DNA of 64,000 nt from Arthrobacter sp. MYb214 (lineage in GTDB: Bacteria; Actinomycetota; Actinomycetes; Actinomycetales; Micrococcaceae): contig NZ_PCPZ01000005.1 in NCBI RefSeq assembly GCF_002979865.1, forward strand, positions 62,001-126,000. The letters run 5' to 3'. The notes under the pieces were generated by a model. That model ran no database searches. It was not told where the DNA came from and saw only the letters and a list, made by a program, of their open reading frames with translations. Position numbers and translations under genes: made by a program. Shown here piece after piece: positions 1 to 8,066 of this stretch (its first letter is position 1; the number at the start of each line of letters is the position of its first letter).

Positions 1-92
1 CAAGAATGAGCTGGGAAGCAACGTGGAAACGTCCGATTCGTGATTGAGCGAGAATTTAGATATGCTGGATCCTGCTCCACGGAGCAAACTGA

Positions 93-177
93 GGAGGATT
101 CGCCTAGCGGCCTATGGCGCACGCCTGGAACGCGTGTTGGGTTAACGCCCTCAGGGGTTCAAATCCCCTATCCTCCG
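93..177 (+). tRNA. tRNA-Ser (anticodon GGA)
   Basis: An 85-nt class II tRNA. The acceptor arms GGAGGAT (93-99) and ATCCTCC (170-176) pair perfectly. The anticodon stem CACGC/GCGTG encloses the loop CTGGAAC, giving anticodon GGA, which reads UCC/UCU serine codons. A variable-arm hairpin and the T arm AGGGG-TTCAAAT-CCCCT follow. The bases after the discriminator G177 are CCG, so the 3' CCA is not encoded and must be added after transcription. A weak -10-like TATGCT lies at 61-66. Confidence 0.96.
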
Positions 178-185
178 CCGAATTT

Positions 186-233
186 AATGTCCCGGCTCAT
201 CGTGAAAACGCTGAGGCGGGACATTATTTTTTT
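186..233 (+). terminator. Rho-independent terminator after tRNA-Ser
   Basis: AATGTCCCG (186-194) pairs with CGGGACATT (217-225) and is followed by a run of seven T (227-233). It sits 8 bp past the tRNA and should end that transcript. Confidence 0.9.
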
Positions 234-310
234 GCGCTTACCGGCATTGCAAGAACCTGGCGGGTAGTATCCGTGGCAACTGTTCAGCAATCTTTCGGCA
301 AGGTAAGACT

Positions 311-676
311 ATGGCAAGTGTATTGAGCGAAATCGCCGTCGACTGCGCGAACCCGATGCTGGTGGCGAGGTTCTGGTGCGAAGCGCTGAATTATGACGTA
401 TTGGAAGAAGAAGCCGGCTTGGTCAGTATTGGGTCCAAATCCCAAGGCCCGGGCGGGCTGAAATTGACGTTCGCGCAAGTGCCCGAAACCAAGAGCATCA
501 AGAATCGCCTCCATCTGGACCTGCGTCCTCAAAACGCCCAGCAGCAAGAAGAAGCTGATCGCCTGATCTCTTTGGGGGCCAGCTACGCCGATGTGGGCCA
601 GCGGGAGGACGAGAGCTGGATCGTGATGGCTGATCCTGAAGGCAACGAATTCTGCGTGCTTTCCGGCGTCGAATAA
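311..676 (+). CDS. VOC-family (glyoxalase/bleomycin-resistance fold) protein
   Basis: A 121-residue cytosolic protein with one vicinal-oxygen-chelate module. The N-terminal half has IAVDCANPMLVARFWCEAL, and the C-terminal half has LHLDLRP followed by VMADPEGNEFCVL, the usual closing beta-strand of actinobacterial VOC proteins. Members bind a divalent metal and act as isomerases, dioxygenases or drug-binding proteins, so no specific substrate can be assigned. The start ATG follows AAGG (300-303). It stands alone between the tRNA terminator and the convergent oxygenase gene. A paralogous VOC gene lies at 17277-17633. Confidence 0.82.
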   Translation: MASVLSEIAVDCANPMLVARFWCEALNYDVLEEEAGLVSIGSKSQGPGGLKLTFAQVPETKSIKNRLHLDLRPQNAQQQEEADRLISLGASYADVGQREDESWIVMADPEGNEFCVLSGVE

Positions 677-782
677 GCGAGGCGCTTTAAATGCCTATTG
701 GCGCCGGGCCGGTAATCTCTCACCAGCTCGACGCCAACAGGTTTTGCGCGTGCAGCTCCTGATCCCTGCAGAAGCTCACGGC

Positions 783-1823
783 CTAGGCGCTTTTGCGCCC
801 CTTGGCCAGCTCTGGGTAGTGGATGGCCGCGGTCTGCGGGTGGGCTCGCAGCCATCCCTTGAGCACGTTGGCGCCGTAGGAAGCCAGCATTGGGTTTTCC
901 GGATCATCGGAGACGCCGCGAGCTTCGGCAGCCAGCTCGGCTGGCAGTTCGACCTTGTCGATCACTGCATCCAGTCGAGGGGAGTAGAAGAACGGCACCG
1001 AGTAGCGGTCAACGCCAGCTGGTGGCGCAATGACGCGGTGGATGGTGGCCATCAGGTAGCCGTTGGTCGCGACTTCGAGCATCTCCCCGAGGTTCACTAC
1101 CAATGCACCCGGGGTCGGCGGCACCTCGATCCACTCTTCCTGGCCGTAGGGTTGCACCTGCAGCCCTCCAACCTGGTCCTGCAGCAGCAGGGTGACGAAG
1201 CCGTAGTCGGCGTGCAGGCCAACGCCCTGGTTGCCCGACTCTGGTACGACGTCGCCCGAAACGTAGTGCACCAACTTGCCCATCCATGACGGGGTGTTGG
1301 CGAATGGCTCGTCGAAGTGGCCTTCGGGCAAGCCCAGCCCCACAGCGATGGCCGAAAGCAGCTCGTGGCCGGTTTTGTTCATCAGCTCGGCCCACGCCAT
1401 GGCGCGCTCTTCGAGCTGGGGGAAATCGGCAGGGAACTGGTTCGGGCCCTGCAGGTTCAAGTACGGCTTGTCCTCGGGAACGACCGCCAACGTCTCGCGT
1501 TCCGGTCCGTAGTCGATCTGTTCGCGGGCATCGGCGCGGCCGCGGGTGATTTCGGTGCCCATCCGGGTGTAGCCGCGGAACTGGGCGCTATTGCGGTTAT
1601 CGAGCTTGATTTTCTGCTCAACGGGCTTCTGGAAGAATTCTGCGATGGTGTCGAGCAGTTCCTGGTCCTGCCCGGCATATGCGCTGTATCCGACGATCTG
1701 GAAGAAGCCGACGCGGTGTGCGGCGTCGCGAATCGCGGCAACGAAATCCTTGTTGAAGGAGCCGTCAGCATTGCGTGCGGTAGAAATATCGAGCAGTGGG
1801 ATCTCGGTGACTACGTTGTTCAT
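783..1823 (-). CDS. 2-oxoglutarate/Fe(II)-dependent oxygenase, isopenicillin-N-synthase-like
   Basis: A 346-residue non-haem iron oxygenase of the DIOX_N plus 2OG-FeII_Oxy type. From the ATG used here, the iron ligands are His204-x-Asp206 (in GLHADYG) and His262 (in TIHRVI). The 2-oxoglutarate-binding Arg273-x-Ser275 is in DRYSVPFF. The N-terminal segment EIPLLDIS is typical of bacterial members annotated as isopenicillin N synthase family. The real substrate is unknown and the beta-lactam label should not be taken literally. An in-frame GTG five codons upstream (1838) is a possible alternative start. Neither has a well-placed Shine-Dalgarno sequence. The gene is monocistronic. Confidence 0.85.
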   Translation of the reverse strand: MNNVVTEIPLLDISTARNADGSFNKDFVAAIRDAAHRVGFFQIVGYSAYAGQDQELLDTIAEFFQKPVEQKIKLDNRNSAQFRGYTRMGTEITRGRADAREQIDYGPERETLAVVPEDKPYLNLQGPNQFPADFPQLEERAMAWAELMNKTGHELLSAIAVGLGLPEGHFDEPFANTPSWMGKLVHYVSGDVVPESGNQGVGLHADYGFVTLLLQDQVGGLQVQPYGQEEWIEVPPTPGALVVNLGEMLEVATNGYLMATIHRVIAPPAGVDRYSVPFFYSPRLDAVIDKVELPAELAAEARGVSDDPENPMLASYGANVLKGWLRAHPQTAAIHYPELAKGRKSA

Positions 1824-2096
1824 AAACCCAGAGTGCACCTTATGACGCGATTGTTACCAGCTAAAGTTACGCCCGGTTCCTCCAAGTTTCCCTTGGCGTA
1901 ACAATCCTTGCTTTTTCGCATTGCGTGTCTGATTATTCGCATTCGCGTGTAGCATTCGCCCGGCAACTGCGCGGCGAGTCCGGCTGCCACCCGGCTCAAT
2001 CGGCGCCGTCTCGGGAAGTGGCCTTCCTGCGGCCTGCCAACTAGCGCCTGATCTGCAGGTCTGTGGGTCTGGAGAGTTTGTCCGTATGCTTGAATA

Positions 2097-2399
2097 GTGA
2101 TTTTTCGAGCGGTAGGTGAAGGCCGTCCATACCCGGACCACGGCTATTCTTCGGCGCGTGATTGGAGCGGACTTCCCCCGCAGCAAGTGAAACTAGCTGA
2201 CTTGGTCACCACCAAAGCCACCTTGGATCTTGAAACATTGCTCTCTGAGGATTCCACCTTCTATGGCGACTTGTTCCCGCATGTAGTGCGCTATCGGGGC
2301 GTGTTGTATCTGGAGGATGGGATGCACCGCGCGCTGCGCTCGGCGCTTCATCATCGCTCGGTAATACACGCACGCATATTGGATCTGGACGCTAGTTAG
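2097..2399 (+). CDS. Small conserved protein with ParB/sulfiredoxin-like DGxHR motif
   Basis: A 100-residue protein found in actinobacteria and sometimes labelled antitoxin-like, which I do not trust. It holds VVRYRGVLYLEDGMHRALRS (residues about 65-84). The DG-x-HR motif resembles the nucleotide-binding turn of ParB/sulfiredoxin-fold domains, so a related fold is inferred. The GTG start is preceded by TATGCT (2085-2090) with six bases between, so the transcript is probably leaderless. The LytR_C gene follows after 78 bp on the same strand and may be co-expressed. Function unknown. Confidence 0.72.
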   Translation: MIFRAVGEGRPYPDHGYSSARDWSGLPPQQVKLADLVTTKATLDLETLLSEDSTFYGDLFPHVVRYRGVLYLEDGMHRALRSALHHRSVIHARILDLDAS

Positions 2400-2477
2400 A
2401 TAAGCTAGCGCCACGAGGATGACGATGACGTCGCCTTCAGGCCAGCAGCTGCCGAAGGCTGACCAGAGCAAGGTGGA

Positions 2478-3101
2478 ATGATGCGTGATCGCGATGACCC
2501 GGGGCAATGGCACGGTGCGCATATTGTCGACGAGCAAGAATTAAGTTTCAGCTCGGACGGCCAGGCTAAGCGGCGTGCCCGCAAACGCCAGAACATTGTT
2601 TTCTCCGTGATGGCCCTGCTGGTGATCGCGGTTTTGGCCGGCGCCGTACTCGTTTTCAATGGAACGCTGAAGTTGGGTGGCGAGCCTGCCGCCGTTGCGA
2701 GCCCGAAGCCAAGCGAGACGAAAATCGAAAACCCCAAGTGCCCGGCCATCGATTTCAAGTACCAAAAACCTTCAGATGTCGAAATACGCGTGCTGAACAC
2801 TACCGATATTTCGGGTCTTGCGGGTGACACTGCCGAGGCACTGGAAAAGCGTGGCTTCAAGATTTCGTCGCTGACTTCCGGGTGGAAGTCGCTCTCCGAA
2901 ACCACTGGCGCGGTCATTGCCGGGCCTGATGGCTATGCCCAGGCTTTCACCGTGCAGCGCCAGATCCCCGGCATCGTTTTCATCTACGACGAAAAGAAGT
3001 GGGGCAGCCGGGTGGACCTGGCGCTGGGGGAGAAGTTCGACGGCCTGGAAAAAGAACGCAAGCTCGATACTTCTGAAGGCAAGCTGGTCTGCAGCAAATA
3101 G
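2478..3101 (+). CDS. Membrane-anchored LytR_C domain protein
   Basis: A 207-residue protein. It has a basic cytosolic tail (about 1-40), one transmembrane helix (about 41-62, IVFSVMALLVIAVLAGAVLV) and an extracytoplasmic LytR C-terminal-type domain from about 100 (VEIRVLNTTDISGLAGDTAEAL). This domain occurs on LytR-CpsA-Psr cell-wall ligases and as a stand-alone anchored form in actinobacteria. There is no LCP catalytic domain here, so it is an accessory or binding protein rather than a ligase. AAGGTGG lies just before two tandem ATGs (2478 and 2481) and either could be used. The gene ends 4 bp before the convergent DsbA-like gene. Confidence 0.82.
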   Translation: MMRDRDDPGQWHGAHIVDEQELSFSSDGQAKRRARKRQNIVFSVMALLVIAVLAGAVLVFNGTLKLGGEPAAVASPKPSETKIENPKCPAIDFKYQKPSDVEIRVLNTTDISGLAGDTAEALEKRGFKISSLTSGWKSLSETTGAVIAGPDGYAQAFTVQRQIPGIVFIYDEKKWGSRVDLALGEKFDGLEKERKLDTSEGKLVCSK

Positions 3102-3105
3102 CTGG

Positions 3106-3795
3106 CTACGGGGCCTGCACATCTCCGGAATGCACTTGGGCCAGCGCATTTGCGAAGACCTCGGCTGGCTGGGCGCCGGAAATGCCGTACTTTCCATCAA
3201 TGATGAAGAAAGGAACACCGCTGATGCCCAGCTCGCGTGCCTGGACGATATCTGCGTTGACTTCCTCAACGTAGGATCCGGACGAGAGCTTCGCACGCAG
3301 TTCCCAGGTATCCAGCCCCAGCGTTCCGGCCAGTTCGAGCAGCGTTTCTAGGTCTCCGGTGTTCAGGCCCTTCTCGAAGTGGGCAGAAAGCAGCGCTTCC
3401 TTCATCTCGTTTCCGGCACCATGCTTCTTGGCGTATTCCAGTACGCGTAGTGCAGTGAAGGAATTAGCGACCTTCAAGTTGGCGAAGTCGTAGTTCAATC
3501 CTTCGGCAGCAGCCTGGGCGGTGACATGGTCAAGCATTTGGGCGACCTGTTCCTGGCCCAGTCCCTTCATCTTGGAGAGGTATTCGGCCTCGCTGCCGTC
3601 ATAGTTCTCAGGCAGGCTCGGGTCCAGCTGGTACGAGTGCCAGTAGACATCCACGTTCTGGGAGTATTCGAACGCCTCGACACCCCGCTCAAAGCGGCGC
3701 TTGCCGATGAAGCACCAAGGGCAGGCAATATCGGAGAAGATATCCACGCGGATGCGCTTGTCTTCCGGGGACTGGACAGCAGTATTTTCGCTCAT
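3106..3795 (-). CDS. DsbA-family oxidoreductase, FrnE-like
   Basis: A 229-residue cytosolic thioredoxin-fold protein with an inserted helical domain, as in the FrnE/2-hydroxychromene-2-carboxylate isomerase group. The redox motif is Cys25-Pro-Trp-Cys28 in DIACPWCF. The cis-proline segment is GVPFFIIDGKYGISGAQ near the C terminus. No signal peptide is present, so it acts on cytosolic thiols. Family members include the Deinococcus FrnE disulfide isomerase and polyketide-associated FrnE. The start ATG follows TTATCT by five bases, suggesting a very short or absent leader. Convergent with the LytR_C gene. Confidence 0.88.
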   Translation of the reverse strand: MSENTAVQSPEDKRIRVDIFSDIACPWCFIGKRRFERGVEAFEYSQNVDVYWHSYQLDPSLPENYDGSEAEYLSKMKGLGQEQVAQMLDHVTAQAAAEGLNYDFANLKVANSFTALRVLEYAKKHGAGNEMKEALLSAHFEKGLNTGDLETLLELAGTLGLDTWELRAKLSSGSYVEEVNADIVQARELGISGVPFFIIDGKYGISGAQPAEVFANALAQVHSGDVQAP

Positions 3796-3917
3796 GCTCG
3801 AGATAACAACTTTTGCTCACCGGGCATTCCTTATTCGCAGCTGCTGATTTCGGGGGAGATAATGGCAGGGCTCCTACGGAAACCGGATGGTGCTGATGGC
3901 GAGAGAAAGCAGGGCAA

Positions 3918-4640
3918 GTGGCAAAGAACCTTCGATGGCGCGGAATCCTCTTCGCCGGAACGATTACGGCGATGGCAGGCTTCGTCGATGGCGTCGGATT
4001 CGTGCACTTCGGCGGCTACTTCCTCTCCTTCATGTCGGGAAACTCCACGCGTTCCTCCGTGGCGCTGATGACAGGGGACCTTGCCGGATGGGCGATGGCG
4101 ATGTCCTTGGTGGGCTGCTTTGTCGCAGGTGTCATCCTCGCAACGCTGGTTACCTTCCGGCTCGATAGGCTGCGCCGGCCAGTGGCCATGTATTCCAGTG
4201 CGGCACTGCTGCTCGCTGCGGCCATCTCCGGGAATTTCTTGCCGCAGCTGACGGCTCTGCTGCTGGCCGCCGCGATGGGCGTGGTCAATGTTTCCTACAC
4301 TCGTTCGGGAGAGGTTTCCCTGGGCCTGACGTATATGACCGGCACGTTGGTCAAGCTCGGGCAGGCACTCGGTGGAGCAATCATCGGGTTGGCCACCGGG
4401 TCGGACCGCGGCGGCTACCGGATGCTATGGATGCGCTACGCAGTGCTTTGGCTCATGATCACCATGGGTTCCCTGGGTGGCGTCTTGGCCTACCTGCGGC
4501 TGGGGCTCGGCAGCTTGTGGATCGTCGCAGGCGGCATGCTCGCGTGGGCCAGCCTGGCGTTGTTCCAGGAACTGCGCACACCCCATGGCCTGGAGTCGCC
4601 CTCGGAGCCTCAGGCCGGAACCTCCACCGGGATCAAGTAG
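3918..4640 (+). CDS. YoaK/DUF1275 family membrane protein
   Basis: A 240-residue integral membrane protein with about six or seven hydrophobic helices. The N-terminal signature GFVDGVGFVHFGGYFLSFMSGN is characteristic of DUF1275 (B. subtilis YoaK). Transport is suspected for the family but no substrate is established. The GTG start at 3918 follows AGCAGGG. The C-terminal tail after about residue 215 is hydrophilic. A strong bidirectional terminator separates it from the convergent amino-acid permease. Confidence 0.85.
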   Translation: MAKNLRWRGILFAGTITAMAGFVDGVGFVHFGGYFLSFMSGNSTRSSVALMTGDLAGWAMAMSLVGCFVAGVILATLVTFRLDRLRRPVAMYSSAALLLAAAISGNFLPQLTALLLAAAMGVVNVSYTRSGEVSLGLTYMTGTLVKLGQALGGAIIGLATGSDRGGYRMLWMRYAVLWLMITMGSLGGVLAYLRLGLGSLWIVAGGMLAWASLALFQELRTPHGLESPSEPQAGTSTGIK

Positions 4641-4650
4641 AAAGACATAA

Positions 4651-4692
4651 AAATATGCCTGGCTTCGCTTTATGCGAAACCAGGCATATTTT
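4651..4692. terminator. Bidirectional terminator
   Basis: AAATATGCCTGG (4651-4662) and CCAGGCATATTT (4680-4691) form a perfect 12-bp stem. It has A-rich sequence on the 5' side and T-rich sequence on the 3' side, so it can act on both converging transcripts (YoaK-like and permease). Confidence 0.9.
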
Positions 4693-4704
4693 ATTGCGCG
4701 GTGG

Positions 4705-6111
4705 CTAACTCAGCAAGGAGTCGCTGTCCTGCTTGATTGGCGCCGCTGGGCGTACCAGCAGCTTGAAGAGCACGGCCAGAAGCACGAGCCATGCGATTCC
4801 GGTGTACAGGGCTACACGCGTCGTCGGGCTCAGGGCCAAGAGCACGACAACGAAGACCATGAAGGCCAAGGCGATCCATACGGCAACGGTGCCGCCGGGC
4901 ACAGCGTATTCGCGGGCAACGGCCGGTCCGCGGCCCGCCGCGGCTTCCTTGCGTCGCATGGCCAGGTACGAAGTCAGAATCATGATCCACACCCAGACGG
5001 TGGCGAAGGTAGCGATGGAAGCGATGATGGTGAACAGCGACTCCGGGAGCAGGGCGTTGAGCACCACGCCGACCAGCAGCACAATGGCCATGATGACCAC
5101 GGTCATCCACGGCACGCCGTTACGCGAGATGCGGCCAAAGGACTTCGGAGCATGGCCGATCTCGGACATGGCGTAGAGCATGCGGCCAGCCCCAAAAGTA
5201 TCGGCGTTGATCGCCGAAACGGCTGCGGTGATCACCACGGCGTTGAGCACGTGGGCGGCGGCCGGGATGCCCAGGCCGTCGAAAATCTGCACGAATGGCG
5301 AAGCTGAGCCGTCGATCTGGCGCCAGTCAAAGAGCATCATGACTACGGCCAGCGAAGCTACGTAGAAGAGCAGGATGCGCCATGGCACGGTATTGATGGC
5401 GGCTGGAACCGACTTGGCAGGATCAGCTGCTTCACCAGCGGTGATGCCGATGGTTTCGATGCCGCCGAAGGCGAACATCACGACGGAGAACGAGAGCAGC
5501 AGGCCCACGAAGCCGTTGGGGAACAGGGTGCCAGCGCTCATCAGGGTAGCGATGCCGGTTGCGGTTTCGGTCTCAGGGGCGTTGAAGCCGAAGATGATCA
5601 GGGCGGCGCCGCCAATGATCATGGCGATAATTGCGGTCACCTTGATGATAGCCAGCCAGAATTCGGTTTCACCGAAGACCTTGACCTTCATCAGGTTGAT
5701 CGAAGCGATCAGCAGGACGACCGCCAGCACCCAGATCCACTGCGCCACCTGCGGGAACCAGAAGCCCATGTAGATGCCGAACGCGGTCACATCGGCGATC
5801 GCGACAATGGCCATTTCAAAGGCAAAAGTCCAGCCGGTGACGAAGCCGGCGAAGCGGCCCAGGTAGCGCGAAGCGTAGTGAGCGAAGGATCCGGAAACCG
5901 GATGCTTGACAGCCATCTCGCCCATGGCACGCATGACGATGAAGACGGCAGCGCCGCCAATCATGTATGCGAAGAGGACGGCAGGGCCAGCAGCCTGGAT
6001 AGCAGAAGAGGAGCCGTAGAAAAGGCCCGTTCCGATAGCTGAGCCGAGGGCCATGAAGCGGATGTGGCGGGCAGTCAGCCCGCGGGCGAGAGACGCCTTT
6101 ATTTCGTTCAC
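4705..6111 (-). CDS. Amino acid permease, AAT family (APC superfamily)
   Basis: A 468-residue transporter with about 12 transmembrane helices. The N terminus [20 protein letters not shown], then [10 protein letters not shown], is the family signature. Conserved [13 protein letters not shown] in TM6 and a [12 protein letters not shown] segment place it with the proton-coupled AroP/ProY/GABA-type permeases. Substrate cannot be deduced, though aromatic amino acids, proline or histidine are typical. The GTG start at 6111 has only a weak ribosome-binding site. It is transcribed alone, divergent from the histidine phosphatase gene. Confidence 0.9.
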   Translation of the reverse strand: MNEIKASLARGLTARHIRFMALGSAIGTGLFYGSSSAIQAAGPAVLFAYMIGGAAVFIVMRAMGEMAVKHPVSGSFAHYASRYLGRFAGFVTGWTFAFEMAIVAIADVTAFGIYMGFWFPQVAQWIWVLAVVLLIASINLMKVKVFGETEFWLAIIKVTAIIAMIIGGAALIIFGFNAPETETATGIATLMSAGTLFPNGFVGLLLSFSVVMFAFGGIETIGITAGEAADPAKSVPAAINTVPWRILLFYVASLAVVMMLFDWRQIDGSASPFVQIFDGLGIPAAAHVLNAVVITAAVSAINADTFGAGRMLYAMSEIGHAPKSFGRISRNGVPWMTVVIMAIVLLVGVVLNALLPESLFTIIASIATFATVWVWIMILTSYLAMRRKEAAAGRGPAVAREYAVPGGTVAVWIALAFMVFVVVLLALSPTTRVALYTGIAWLVLLAVLFKLLVRPAAPIKQDSDSLLS

Positions 6112-6297
6112 GATAGTAATGCTCGGATCCTATAAGGGGTGCGTTCGATGGGGACGGGCCCGCGCCAAAGGCAGGGCACAGCCGTGAAAATCCTATGCGC
6201 TCCAGGCAGCCATGACGCGCTTAAGTGTTGCAGATCCATCGTGAGCTTGGCCACCAGCGGTTGCTGTTGGCCACCTGCCGGGTGGGAGAATGGGCAT

Positions 6298-6864
6298 ATG
6301 AAACTAGGATTCGTCCGCCACGGACAGACGCAATGGAACCTCGAAGGCCGCTTGCAGGGTTCCAGCGACATCCCCCTGAACGACACCGGGCGAGCCCAAG
6401 CCCGCGAGGCTGTCTCGGTGCTGGACGGCGGCCAATGGGACGCTATCGTTTCCTCGCCGCTCTCTCGTGCACGCGAGACGGCACAGATCATCGCCGACGG
6501 TCTGGGACTGGAACTGGGTCCTAGCTACGACCTGCTGATCGAGCGCGACTACGCCCAGGGCGAGGGCATGGTTGAGGCCGAAGCGCTGGCGCTATGGCCG
6601 GACAAGAACGGTGGCGGAATTGAACCACTGGAATCTGTAGTTGACCGTGGCCTGCGCGCAATCAACCAGATTGCAGCAGACTACCCGGGCAAGAACGTCG
6701 CGGTAATCTGCCACGGCACCATTATCCGCTACACGCTCTCGCACTTCGCCGGCTACAAGCTGGACACCATCCGCAATGGCTCGGTTGCCATTATCGGCAA
6801 TGAGCCCGGCGATTGGCAGCTGGAACTGGTCAATGACCAGGTGCCCAGCAAGGTCGCGGGCTAA
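6298..6864 (+). CDS. Histidine phosphatase family protein (phosphoglycerate-mutase-like)
   Basis: A 188-residue cytosolic enzyme of the RHG superfamily. The phosphohistidine motif is Arg7-His8-Gly9 (FVRHGQTQWN). Other active-site residues are Arg57 (SSPLSRARETA), the acid Glu82 (LIERDYAQGEG) and His139 (ICHGT). It is shorter than dPGM and fits the broad-specificity phosphatase group (PhoE/GpmB-like). The ATG at 6298 is chosen because GGGAGAA (6283-6289) lies at a good distance. Upstream in-frame sequence lacks a ribosome-binding site. Convergent with the next hydrolase, with 6 bp between stops. Confidence 0.88.
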   Translation: MKLGFVRHGQTQWNLEGRLQGSSDIPLNDTGRAQAREAVSVLDGGQWDAIVSSPLSRARETAQIIADGLGLELGPSYDLLIERDYAQGEGMVEAEALALWPDKNGGGIEPLESVVDRGLRAINQIAADYPGKNVAVICHGTIIRYTLSHFAGYKLDTIRNGSVAIIGNEPGDWQLELVNDQVPSKVAG

Positions 6865-6870
6865 GCCGCA

Positions 6871-7935
6871 CTAGATGCCGGAAGGAACAATCCGGCGGAT
6901 GCTGGAGGCCACCAGCGAATCACGCTGCCGGTTCTTGACGACCGCAAGCCATGAGCCCAACGCCATGTAGGCCTTGGAGCGGATCTTTGGCGAGGAGAGG
7001 AACACGTCGTGCAGCGCGCCGGGCAGGCGCACCAAATGCAGTTCCCGGCCTAGGTCGATGCTGCGCTGGGCGACGACCTGCACGTTCAAGGCCACGTCGG
7101 CGCGGGTGGCGGTGTCGTGCCAGCGTGGCAGCAAATAGTCTTCCGCCGAAAGCATCACCAGGGTGGGCATCTGGAGATCCAGCCCCTTCTTCACCTTGGC
7201 TTGCGCATTGAAGACTGCAGAGATGAAACCCGCGGTGAGCTTGAAGCCGTTGACCGGGCGCCAACCCAGATCGTAATCCCATTCGCCGGAAAACTGGCTG
7301 GAGACCGTGCGGGTGTAGAACCCTGGATCCACCGTCGGCAAGAAGCGGTGGGGGTTGCGGCTGCTGGCCGCCTGGACGATCCTCGCCAAGGCGGTGCGCC
7401 CGATCTCGCTGGCCTGGAATTCCAGCCACGGGCTGTTCAGCGCCAGCGCATCAACTTTCTGCGGGTTGGCTGCCGCATACAGAGAAGCGCTGAGCCCGCC
7501 AGTGGAGTGGGCGAGCAGGACAAAGCGGGTGCCCGGATGCGCGCTGGAAATGATGCGGTGGGCCGCGTCGAATTCCTCGAAGTACTCCTCCAGATCGGTG
7601 GTGAAGCCCGGGCTTCTGTGCTCGGCGATTTCGGTGGCCTGGTCTACCGGCAAGTTCCGTCCATAATGGCGCAGGTCCAGTGCGTAGAAATCCGCTCCGG
7701 CATCGGACAGGAATCCAGCCAACTCGGCCTGGAAGAAGTAGTCCGACCAGCCATGCACATAAAGCACCGCGATCCCGCGCAATGGCGGCGGCAGGCGCAG
7801 CGATCTGCGCGGACGGTGCCTGATCAACGTCGCGGTGGAACCGTCCGACATCGGCAGCGGCCGTTGCGAGAAATCCTCGCCCAGCAGATCGGGCTGCCAC
7901 AGGTCCTCGGCCGGGTTCTTGAACTGGAAAGCCAT
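6871..7935 (-). CDS. Alpha/beta hydrolase (serine aminopeptidase S33 / lysophospholipase type)
   Basis: A 354-residue cytosolic alpha/beta hydrolase. The oxyanion segment is HGW (61-63), the nucleophile elbow AHSTGG has Ser144, the likely acid is Asp266 (SAEDYLLP), and the His is 309 (PGALHDVF). The layout matches the Hydrolase_4/monoglyceride-lipase-like family; substrate unknown. TAGGCT lies on the coding strand at 7947-7942, six bases before the ATG, so the mRNA is probably leaderless. It follows aceB on the same strand, but the 7957-8016 inverted repeat lies between them. Confidence 0.85.
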   Translation of the reverse strand: MAFQFKNPAEDLWQPDLLGEDFSQRPLPMSDGSTATLIRHRPRRSLRLPPPLRGIAVLYVHGWSDYFFQAELAGFLSDAGADFYALDLRHYGRNLPVDQATEIAEHRSPGFTTDLEEYFEEFDAAHRIISSAHPGTRFVLLAHSTGGLSASLYAAANPQKVDALALNSPWLEFQASEIGRTALARIVQAASSRNPHRFLPTVDPGFYTRTVSSQFSGEWDYDLGWRPVNGFKLTAGFISAVFNAQAKVKKGLDLQMPTLVMLSAEDYLLPRWHDTATRADVALNVQVVAQRSIDLGRELHLVRLPGALHDVFLSSPKIRSKAYMALGSWLAVVKNRQRDSLVASSIRRIVPSGI

Positions 7936-7956
7936 GGCTACAGCCTAGCCACCGCA

Positions 7957-8016
7957 CACGCAAAACGGCATCCACCCGCTGGACTGGTTACCAACGGATG
8001 AATGCCGCTTTGCGTG
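7957..8016. terminator. Long inverted repeat downstream of aceB
   Basis: CACGCAAAACGGCAT (7957-7971) and ATGCCGCTTTGCGTG (8002-8016) form a 15-bp stem with one mismatch and a 30-nt loop. It lies 50 bp after the aceB stop and just upstream of the hydrolase promoter. No clear T tract follows, so it may be a terminator or an mRNA 3'-end stabiliser. Confidence 0.5.
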
Positions 8017-8066
8017 GCCGACGTTCAGGGACGACTGTTTTCTATCGGCCGGGTCTCGGGTACTGC

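Noticed and set aside
93-233. tRNA-Ser as integration site of a mobile island
   Set aside because: No duplicated tRNA 3' end, integrase or atypical genes follow within the window.
1854-2186. A 110-codon Arg-rich minus-strand frame in the gap before the ParB-like gene
   Set aside because: Arg/Ser-rich composition typical of antisense frames, overlapping the promoter and start of the better supported plus-strand gene.
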